Below are positions 1 to 4,330 of a stretch of DNA of 5,265 nucleotides, piece after piece. Position 1 is the first letter of the stretch. Each line of letters begins with the position of its first letter. Position numbers and translations under genes: made by a program. Below the pieces are notes generated by a model. It saw only the letters and a list, made by a program, of their open reading frames with translations. It was not told where the DNA came from and did not search any database. The stretch lies in assembly GCA_002353885.1 (NCBI GenBank), contig DEKO01000044.1, positions 1 to 5,265 of the forward strand. The letters are read 5' to 3'. Source of the DNA: Porphyromonadaceae bacterium UBA2720 (GTDB lineage: Bacteria; Bacteroidota; Bacteroidia; Bacteroidales; Muribaculaceae).

Positions 1-128
1 GCTTCGGTGATGATCCACTGCAACTGCCCGTTGGTCGAGCGGAACTCATCGGCTGCCCACTTCTCAATGGCATCCATCGTGTCGCTGTCAATGCGCAAGA
101 TGAAGTTTTTGGTCGCTTTCTTGGCCAT
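1..128 (-). CDS. Arc-like (ribbon-helix-helix) DNA-binding protein, 3' end cut by window edge
   Basis: Reverse-strand ORF starting with ATG at 128 and running off the window; 42 complete codons are visible. The protein starts MAKKATKNFILRID, a short basic tail and then the beta-strand that in Arc/MetJ-type proteins reads DNA bases. Two predicted helices follow (about residues 15-31, DTMDAIEKWAADEF, and from about 33, NGQLQWIITEA). This order matches the Arc-like DNA-binding family, whose members are only about 50-60 residues, so most of the protein is probably present. It starts 18 bp after the SPFH stop codon with no terminator between, so the two genes are almost certainly co-transcribed. 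It could be a regulator of that operon or a stand-alone DNA-binding protein; nothing in the window shows its target. The fold is an inference from sequence pattern. Confidence 0.82.
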   Translation of the reverse strand, partial: MAKKATKNFILRIDSDTMDAIEKWAADEFRSTNGQLQWIITE

Positions 129-146
129 GCTCTGCTGCAAGTTTTT

Positions 147-1106
147 TTATTGATTAAGAGTGCCTGTATTCACCACTGGTTGAGCCGACTCGTCGGCACA
201 CAGGACGACGAGCAGGTTGCTCACCATCGAGGCCTTCTTGTCTTCGTCCAGTTCGACGATGCCGTCACTCGACAGTTTGTCTAGAGCCATCTTGACCATG
301 CTCACGGCTCCCTCGACAATCTTCTCGCGGGCTGTGATAATGGCACTAGCCTGCTGGCGACGGAGCATCACTGCGGCAATTTCGGGTGCGTAGGCCAGGT
401 AGTTGATGCGTGCCTCGACAATCTCGATGCCAGCCATCGACAGGCGCTCGTTCAGTTTGGCCTCGAGTTGTTCATTGATCTCATCACCGCCCGAGCGCAG
501 CGTCAGCTCGTGTGTGTTCTCGTCGTTGTCGTCGTAGGCATACTGTCCGGCCACTTGACGCAGTGCGGCATAGCTTTGGACGCTCACAAAGTTCTCCAAA
601 GCGTGCATCAGCCCCTTGGTGCTGCTGCCGATGTTGCCGTCGGTCGAGGCCATCGTCTGTGAGTCGACTTCAAACATGGCCTTGTAAGTGTCCTTGAGCT
701 TCCACACCAGCACCAGGCCAATCATCACAGGGTTACCCACCTTGTCGTTCACCTTGATGGGTTCGGCATCAAGGTTGCGGGCACGCAACGACAGCTTCTT
801 TGTGCCATAGAACGGGTTAATCCAGTAGAACCCAGTGCGGGAGAACGTGCCGCTGTATTTGCCGAACCAAGTGGTCACTCGGGCCGTGTTGGGCTCAAGC
901 ATTAAGAAGCCTCCCCATGTCAGCAGGCTGCACAGAGCTAGAATGATGCCCAGTGCTATCAGGCAGCCGGTGACCCAACCTCCATCCTCGATGACGATGC
1001 TCTCATAGATGCACCACACGGCCACAATGGGAAGAACAATGCTAACAAACACCATGACAAATCCGTTGAGGACTGTTCCCTTAAAGTTAAATTCTTTCGT
1101 TTCCAT
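147..1106 (-). CDS. SPFH / band 7 domain membrane protein
   Basis: This 319-residue protein has a short cytoplasmic N-terminus, two hydrophobic segments (about 14-34 and 46-69), and then the SPFH/band 7 domain (about 72-265). The domain begins at EPNTARVTTWFGKYSGT, a typical SPFH opening in which the protein 'sees' the membrane surface, and contains RTGFYWINPF. The family's coiled-coil helix follows (about 208-262; LEAKLNERLSMAGIEIVEARINYLAYAPEIAAVM and a downstream REKIVEGAV). Members form large oligomeric membrane rings or microdomains, as do stomatin, flotillin and HflK/C; the partner of this branch is not known to me. No cleavable signal peptide is evident. The ATG start lies about 55 nt below a predicted promoter, and an Arc-like gene follows 18 bp downstream. 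Family assignment is firm; cellular role is not. Confidence 0.93.
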   Translation of the reverse strand: METKEFNFKGTVLNGFVMVFVSIVLPIVAVWCIYESIVIEDGGWVTGCLIALGIILALCSLLTWGGFLMLEPNTARVTTWFGKYSGTFSRTGFYWINPFYGTKKLSLRARNLDAEPIKVNDKVGNPVMIGLVLVWKLKDTYKAMFEVDSQTMASTDGNIGSSTKGLMHALENFVSVQSYAALRQVAGQYAYDDNDENTHELTLRSGGDEINEQLEAKLNERLSMAGIEIVEARINYLAYAPEIAAVMLRRQQASAIITAREKIVEGAVSMVKMALDKLSSDGIVELDEDKKASMVSNLLVVLCADESAQPVVNTGTLNQ

Positions 1107-1166
1107 AATCGTAATCGTTAGTTGTGACTTATTATTTGTTTTTAAAGTGATATTATTTTGATGTCA

Positions 1167-1197
1167 CAAAGATATATGCAAATTCTATACCCACCAA
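1167..1197 (-). promoter_or_regulatory. Bacteroidetes-type promoter for the SPFH-Arc operon
   Basis: On the minus strand a perfect -7 box TATCTTTG (TAnnTTTG) occupies 1174-1167. A -33-like CTTGG contains TTG at 1197-1195, 20 bp upstream of the -7 box. Transcription would start near 1162, leaving an A/T-rich leader of about 55 nt before the ATG at 1106. The -7 match is exact; the -33 box is imperfect. Confidence 0.68.
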
Positions 1198-1218
1198 GAG
1201 TTTTGTTTAAAATTTAAC

Positions 1219-1240
1219 ACACATTAACTAATTAATGTGT
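1219..1240. repeat. A/T-rich inverted repeat (possible operator) upstream of the SPFH promoter
   Basis: Perfect 9-bp arms ACACATTAA (1219-1227) and TTAATGTGT (1232-1240) flank a 4-nt centre CTAA. TTAAC/GTTAA extensions continue the symmetry with a 2-base shift. It lies about 22 bp upstream of the -33 box and directly against the left end of the 452-bp palindromic element. An operator or the scar of an inserted element are both possible; function is unproven. Confidence 0.5.
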
Positions 1241-1244
1241 TAAA

Positions 1245-1696
1245 GTAACTATTCAGCGATTACGTCGGAGACGCAAAATGCTTCGAAGAAGCTATTTGTT
1301 CGAAAGACCATGCAAGAGGGCCGGAGGTCCTCGCCGCTTGGTCCACAAAGGAGCAGAACAAAAGTGCCTCGTAGAGGAACTTTTTCATCCAAACAACTAG
1401 TATTTAGCTGGTTAAAGTTCCTCTGCGAGGCACTTGGCAGGTCGAGTCTCAGGACCAAGCTGCGTGCATCTTCGATGCACTTGCATGGTCTTTCGAACAA
1501 AATCGGGTCTTCGACCCGCTCTGCATCTTCGATGCATAGGGGTGTAAGAGGAGGTTTTTCTGAATCGGTGAATAGATACGCATTGCTATAACTGTTCAGC
1601 GAATCAGGAAATCTCCTCTTAATCCCTTGTGCAACGAAGATGCAATAGCTTCTTCGAAGCATTTTAACGTCTCAGGCGCAATCGCTAAACAGATAC
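1245..1696. repeat. 452-bp palindrome-rich, MITE-like element: two head-to-head repeat copies
   Basis: The block is an imperfect giant inverted repeat. Its outer arms (1245-1295 and 1645-1696) match at about 44 of 51 positions, including 22 perfect bases (1275-1296 with 1644-1665). A 17-nt end motif RTAWCTRTTYASCGAWT occurs four times: 1245-1261 (+), 1563-1579 (-), 1588-1604 (+) and 1680-1696 (-). This divides the block into copy 1 (1245-1579, 335 bp) and copy 2 (1588-1696, 109 bp), inverted relative to each other with an 8-bp spacer GCATTGCT. Copy 1 carries about 226 extra bases (roughly 1297-1521) that fold into a long hairpin. Eleven short hairpins with 3-nt loops are strung along it. ORFs exist on both strands (137 codons, minus, 1662-1249; 93 codons, plus, 1310-1591), but their sequence is fully explained by the repeats and resembles no family I know, so I treat them as non-coding. 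No transposase and no clear target-site duplication are seen. The element sits between the capsid-like gene's terminator and the SPFH promoter. Confidence 0.85.
1295..1501. repeat. Long branched hairpin inside the repeat element
   Basis: Three nested inverted repeats share one axis. Perfect 22-bp arms pair 1295-1316 with 1480-1501; perfect 9-bp arms pair 1336-1344 with 1452-1460; and 22-bp arms with one T/G mismatch pair 1362-1383 with 1414-1435. The innermost arms leave a 30-nt loop (1384-1413). The single difference in the inner arms would be a G-U wobble in RNA. This segment is the insertion that distinguishes copy 1 from copy 2 of the surrounding element. Confidence 0.85.
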
Positions 1697-1719
1697 ACGC
1701 TAGTCGTCAGTTTCTTGCC

Positions 1720-1758
1720 AAAAATGCAGTGCCCTGGCAGAATTCTGCCAGGGCACTG
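1720..1758 (-). terminator. Rho-independent terminator of the capsid-like gene
   Basis: A perfect 32-bp palindrome (1727-1758) forms a 14-bp stem, CAGTGCCCTGGCAG and its complement, around an AATT loop. On the minus strand it is followed by CATTTTT (T-run 1724-1720). It begins 24 bp after the stop codon at 1782. There is no T-run on the other side, so it works for minus-strand transcription. Confidence 0.88.
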
Positions 1759-1781
1759 TCTCGTGTGTTATCTTAATCTCG

Positions 1782-3209
1782 CTATCGGCGGACGATGCGC
1801 ATGTGAGCCTTGGGATAGCGCAGGACCAAGCAGCTGGCCTCGGTAAGGACAAGGGCGTCGGTGTTGCGCAGGCCGCTACTCTTGAGGTTGAGCGCCTCGG
1901 TGCTGAATGGCACGTGGACATACTTCTGGATGTAGTCGGGATCGAGCACCAGGCCGCACTCGCTCATGCCGCACTCGTCGAAGACCTCGCTCAGCAGCAG
2001 GTAGAGCGTGCCAAACTTGCTGCGAATCTCGGTGAAGTCGATGCCCCACTTGCTCACGCTCTCGCGCGACATGACCACGCGGTCATAGTCCAGATTGCTC
2101 AAGTAGCCCATGAGTCGGCTTCCGCCGATGAGCACCTTGCGCTTGCTGCCGCTGTTGCCTGTGAAGGCCTCTCGCATGAGTTCGACAATCTTCTCGCGGG
2201 TGAATCCGCTGTCGGTGTAGTCAAACTGCTTGCCTGCCTGGCGCCAGATGCCGCCGGTGAGCATGATGTGCTCCTTCTTGGCCGGGTCCCACAGCCGGTT
2301 TTTCACTCCGAACAGGAACGACTTCTCCATGCCCAGGCGCATGTCGTAGATGGCGGCTTCCTCCTGGTCGCTCATGCTCCAGCCTACCTCTTTGTTGGAC
2401 AGACGCTGCAGGGTGCTCTGCTCGACCTGCATTTTGAAGATTTGGCAATAGTTCTGCTGCTTGTGGGGCAGAGCCTCGAACTGCGGCGACTGCACATCGA
2501 GTTCGCTGGCTGCGCGGCCCATGCGGATGAGTGTGACTCCCTCCTCGAGGCTGGGCACACAGCCTGGCACGCCATTGACGGTCTTGCCGTTTACGGCCAT
2601 CACCATCAGCCCGTTGCTCACGTCGCGTCCGGCCACATAGAGCACGAGTTCGCTCTCGCTGGGTGTGGTGCCGTCGGCCTCGTAGCCCTGCACGCCCTGG
2701 ACCAGGATGGTGTCGCTGGCATCAAAGATATCGTCATTCTCGGTGGTGAGACGCACCTTAGGTGTGCCGCCCCCTGCGCTGACGCCGTCGCCCTCGGTGT
2801 AGGACTCGCTGAGCAAGGTGCTGGTGGGCTTGGTGTCGACATTGTAGTAGTCGACAATCATCGATCCGGCATGTTTGCCGCCACCATAGCGCGAGAGCTG
2901 GTCGAGAGGTGTGGCCATCGGGCGAATTTTGACAATTTGCTGGTCAATCTCGTTGAGCAGCAGCGAGGGCGATGCCTCGCGGGTGAGGTCGGTGGTCAGT
3001 GGCTCGGTGACCACGTGCTTGCCTCCGTCGGTGCCATCGACGATGACACCGGGCAGAGCCATGGCCAGCATGGCTGATGCCTGCGCCTCGAAGCCGAAGG
3101 CCAGAATGGCGACGAAGATAAAGACCAAAACAATGAGGATGACTCGATAGTTGCGGCGCATCCACTTGACCGCATTGCGCACTCGGCGCACTGATTGCAG
3201 TGTGTTCAT
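1782..3209 (-). CDS. Phage major-capsid-like protein (DUF5309/SU10-type) with N-terminal signal peptide or anchor
   Basis: A 475-residue protein. From about residue 78 it follows the plan of SU10-type (DUF5309) phage major capsid proteins, which have the HK97 fold. Blocks supporting this are REASPSLLLNEIDQQIVKI (77-95), NYCQIFKMQVEQSTLQ (253-268), the charged helix DQEEAAIYDMRLGMEKSFLFG (281-301), LTGGIW (317-322), KRKVLIGG (356-363) and the C-terminal LDPDYIQKYVHVPF...TEASCLVLRYPKAHMRIV. The N-terminus is unusual for a capsid: an Arg/Lys-rich stretch (8-22), a strong hydrophobic segment (about 23-40), then ASA just before Met47, which resembles a signal-peptidase cleavage site. It starts 119 bp after the small acidic gene, probably in one operon, and ends at a strong terminator. 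An internal start at Met47 (3071) would remove the export signal, but the reading frame is uninterrupted upstream and the hydrophobic pattern is coherent. Family assignment is from pattern memory; the export call is inference. Confidence 0.72.
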   Translation of the reverse strand: MNTLQSVRRVRNAVKWMRRNYRVILIVLVFIFVAILAFGFEAQASAMLAMALPGVIVDGTDGGKHVVTEPLTTDLTREASPSLLLNEIDQQIVKIRPMATPLDQLSRYGGGKHAGSMIVDYYNVDTKPTSTLLSESYTEGDGVSAGGGTPKVRLTTENDDIFDASDTILVQGVQGYEADGTTPSESELVLYVAGRDVSNGLMVMAVNGKTVNGVPGCVPSLEEGVTLIRMGRAASELDVQSPQFEALPHKQQNYCQIFKMQVEQSTLQRLSNKEVGWSMSDQEEAAIYDMRLGMEKSFLFGVKNRLWDPAKKEHIMLTGGIWRQAGKQFDYTDSGFTREKIVELMREAFTGNSGSKRKVLIGGSRLMGYLSNLDYDRVVMSRESVSKWGIDFTEIRSKFGTLYLLLSEVFDECGMSECGLVLDPDYIQKYVHVPFSTEALNLKSSGLRNTDALVLTEASCLVLRYPKAHMRIVRR

Positions 3210-3222
3210 AGGATTGATTGTG

Positions 3223-3264
3223 AATTAAGAATTAAGAATTGAGAATTAAGAATTGAGAATTAAG
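3223..3264. repeat. Heptamer tandem array, six units of AATTRAG
   Basis: Six uninterrupted 7-bp units read AATTAAG, AATTAAG, AATTGAG, AATTAAG, AATTGAG, AATTAAG. The array ends 13 bp before the capsid-like gene's ATG (3209), in its untranslated leader. Because the unit is 7 bp, copy-number change would alter leader length but not any coding frame. Confidence 0.93.
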
Positions 3265-3265
3265 A

Positions 3266-3283
3266 CCGCTTCGCCGGTAGCGG
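3266..3283. repeat. Small hairpin separating the two heptamer arrays
   Basis: CCGCT (3266-3270) and AGCGG (3279-3283) form a 5-bp stem around the 8-nt loop TCGCCGGT. It is the only G/C-rich part of the spacer between the small acidic gene and the capsid-like gene. It has no T-run, so it is not an obvious terminator. Confidence 0.55.
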
Positions 3284-3290
3284 AGCCATT

Positions 3291-3325
3291 ATGCATTATG
3301 CATTGTGCATTATGCATTGTGCATT
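3291..3325. repeat. Heptamer tandem array, five units of RTGCATT
   Basis: Five perfect 7-bp units: ATGCATT, ATGCATT, GTGCATT, ATGCATT, GTGCATT. The array ends 3 bp from the stop codon (3331-3329) of the small acidic gene. As in the neighbouring AATTRAG array, units differ only by an A/G change. Confidence 0.93.
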
Positions 3326-3328
3326 GGC

Positions 3329-3766
3329 CTAAAAGTCCCAAAGCGAGCGGCGGGCATAGTGTGGGATGGGAGTGGGAGACAGGTCGCAGTCGTCATCGCT
3401 GCTGTCGAAGTGTTGTGTGGCCTCGATCTGCTCGTTGCGGCCGCGCAGGTAGCCTTCGGCCTCGGCTTCGGTGATGAGGTCCTGAATGTGTGATGTCAGC
3501 GCGGGTGGAAGCATCCTGAGTGCCTGTTCTGGGTCGTCGGGCAGCGCAGATGCTGCTGTAGAGGATGGATGAGCGGCAGGTGTCTCGGTTGATTGTGATT
3601 CCACGGGTTGCGGTGCTGGTGAGTCCCGCGCTTCTTGCAGAGCTCCCTGCAGCGAGGCCACATCGACTTCGGGGACAAACTGGTCCTCATCTTGATTAGA
3701 TGAAATGCTCACGATCGGCTGTCTGTCAGCCAGCTCATTAATCGCACTCTTGATTGTGTCGTTCAT
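3329..3766 (-). CDS. Small acidic protein of unknown function, upstream partner of the capsid-like gene
   Basis: The frame is open up to 3940, but I choose ATG 3766 (145 residues), because the upstream extension would run through a terminator (3892-3930) and a promoter (3844-3875). ATG 3781 is an in-frame alternative. I do not recognise a named family. Visible features are an N-terminal part with a short helix (MNDTIKSAINELADRQ), a Pro/Ser/Ala-rich, probably disordered linker (about 48-78), an acidic helical region (about 79-120) containing ITEAEAEGYLRGRNEQIE, an acidic patch (DSSDDDCD, 121-128), and a C-terminal tail ending RRSLWDF. There is no signal peptide or membrane segment. A small acidic, helix-rich protein just before a capsid gene is where phages often keep a scaffolding or assembly factor, and that is the best guess from position; no scaffold domain is recognised. 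The Trp-Asp-Phe tail could be a docking peptide. Confidence 0.72.
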   Translation of the reverse strand: MNDTIKSAINELADRQPIVSISSNQDEDQFVPEVDVASLQGALQEARDSPAPQPVESQSTETPAAHPSSTAASALPDDPEQALRMLPPALTSHIQDLITEAEAEGYLRGRNEQIEATQHFDSSDDDCDLSPTPIPHYARRSLWDF

Positions 3767-3843
3767 GGTATTGCATAACATAGAGGTGGAACAAATGTGC
3801 CGGTGGTTAACTGGCATCAACACCGTGTCTCGGGTTGACGCTG

Positions 3844-3875
3844 CAAAATTACTGCCGGTCACTGCATGAGCCCAA
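3844..3875 (-). promoter_or_regulatory. Bacteroidetes-type promoter for the small acidic gene and capsid-like gene
   Basis: A minus-strand -7 box TAATTTTG (TAnnTTTG) lies at 3851-3844, with a -33-like GTTGG whose TTG is at 3875-3873, 21 bp upstream. Transcription would begin near 3839 and leave a leader of about 73 nt before ATG 3766. It sits just downstream of an intrinsic terminator, which separates this unit from the upstream RNA. Confidence 0.6.
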
Positions 3876-3891
3876 CCCCATGGCGCAGCAC

Positions 3892-3930
3892 AAAAAATGA
3901 AGGCATGCCTTGTTATCGGTATGCCTTCAT
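3892..3930 (-). terminator. Intrinsic terminator of the ~175-nt RNA unit
   Basis: Arms 3897-3909 and 3918-3930 form a 13-bp stem with one G-T wobble (10 perfect outer pairs, ATGAAGGCAT) around an 8-nt loop. On the minus strand it is followed by six T (3897-3892). It stands upstream of the small acidic gene's promoter and does not follow any protein gene closely, so it most likely ends a non-coding transcript, or acts as an attenuator. Confidence 0.82.
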
Positions 3931-4066
3931 CGTGTCGCAATCATCAAGAGTTCTCACATTCACATGCTACACCTCTACATGCGACATAGGGAAATTTAGA
4001 CTAAATGATTTTTTCTCTCACCCAGACGCAATGCCAGGGCTCGATTAGAGTTCACACGCTTTTTCG
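3892..4066 (-). ncRNA. Predicted ~175-nt structured RNA (sRNA or attenuator leader)
   Basis: This stretch is framed by a canonical promoter (4071-4102) and a strong terminator (3892-3930), and no credible ORF lies between. Besides the terminator there is a closing helix of 7 bp (TGTCGCA 3933-3939 with TGCGACA 3980-3986) around a 40-nt interior containing AGAG and CTCT complementary tetramers, and a 13-nt palindrome ATTTAGACTAAAT (3994-4006). I looked for 4.5S RNA, tmRNA, RNase P and tRNA hallmarks and saw none; 6S RNA has similar length, but the expected end-to-end pairing is not apparent. If the terminator leaks or is regulated, the same RNA would be the leader of the small acidic and capsid-like genes. 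Transcript ends are estimates. Confidence 0.62.
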
Positions 4067-4070
4067 GCTG

Positions 4071-4102
4071 CAAATGTAATCATTCTTGCCGAATTGACCA
4101 AA
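4071..4102 (-). promoter_or_regulatory. Canonical Bacteroidetes promoter for the ~175-nt RNA
   Basis: A perfect TTTG -33 box (4102-4099) and a perfect TAnnTTTG -7 box (TACATTTG, 4078-4071) are separated by 20 bp. This is the best promoter in the window. The predicted start is near 4066. The 99 bases above it (4103-4201) hold A/T tracts but nothing else I can name. Confidence 0.78.
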
Positions 4103-4201
4103 AAATAAAAAAATTGTGGCAAAATAGTGGATTGCTTCCTCAAAAAGGATGGCTGCTGGGTGCTCCTGGAATGGCAAATGAGTTAAGTATCAAGAGGATA
4201 T

Positions 4202-4232
4202 AAAAAAATTGATTGTCTCACGACAACCAATC
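4202..4232 (-). terminator. Intrinsic terminator of the short RNA; may also end wbqC transcripts
   Basis: On the minus strand GATTGGTTGTC pairs with GACAATCAATT around a GTGA loop: 11 positions, two of them G-T wobbles. It is followed by seven T (4208-4202). Adjacent A/T bases could lengthen the stem. Confidence 0.82.
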
Positions 4233-4268
4233 TTTAATTAACCTTAAATCTAATACCATGAAAAACAC
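4202..4268 (-). ncRNA. Predicted ~66-nt minimal small RNA
   Basis: A -7 box (4280-4273) and a terminator (4232-4202) enclose only about 66 nt on the minus strand. That leaves an A/T-rich, apparently single-stranded 5' half of about 36 nt (including CATGGTATTAG and AAGGTTAATT) followed by the terminator hairpin. That is the shape of a seed-plus-terminator regulatory RNA. It could instead be a leader whose hairpin attenuates a downstream transcript, but the next downstream unit has its own promoter. On the opposite strand the same bases give a 28-codon ORF (4258-4344), which I consider accidental. Confidence 0.58.
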
Positions 4269-4272
4269 GGTG

Positions 4273-4280
4273 CAAAGGTA
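4273..4280 (-). promoter_or_regulatory. -7 box of the short RNA promoter
   Basis: TACCTTTG is a perfect TAnnTTTG match. The -33 region is weak: TTATG (4304-4300) at 19 bp, or GTTGT with TTG at 4299-4297 only 16 bp away. It lies 50 bp beyond the wbqC stop codon. Confidence 0.52.
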
Positions 4281-4330
4281 TAGTAAAAATGCTTTACAAC
4301 ATAATTTTCGAGCAAGGAAACTGCCTAAAA

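Noticed and set aside
1249..1662. 137-codon ORF on the minus strand, and a 93-codon ORF on the plus strand (1310-1591), as protein genes
   Set aside because: Both lie wholly in the palindromic element, their sequence is dictated by inverted repeats, no domain is recognisable, and no promoter of the Bacteroidetes type was found for them.
1237..1704. Target-site duplication flanking the 452-bp element
   Set aside because: The 8 bases outside each end (GTGTTAAA and ACGCTAGT) do not match, and no shorter convincing duplication was seen.
1803..3077. 424-codon open frame on the plus strand
   Set aside because: It is the antisense of the capsid-like gene. Its Ala/Leu/His-rich, domain-free translation is typical of antisense frames in G/C-rich codons.
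3223..3325. CRISPR array
   Set aside because: The repeats are directly tandem 7-mers without spacers, and no cas gene is present.
3767..3940. N-terminal extension of the acidic protein to 203 residues
   Set aside because: It would be translated across an intrinsic terminator and the gene's own promoter, and its sequence has no matching character.
3892..4066. 6S RNA, 4.5S RNA, tmRNA or tRNA
   Set aside because: The length fits 6S RNA, but the end-to-end helix with a central bubble is not apparent, and no hallmark of the others is seen.
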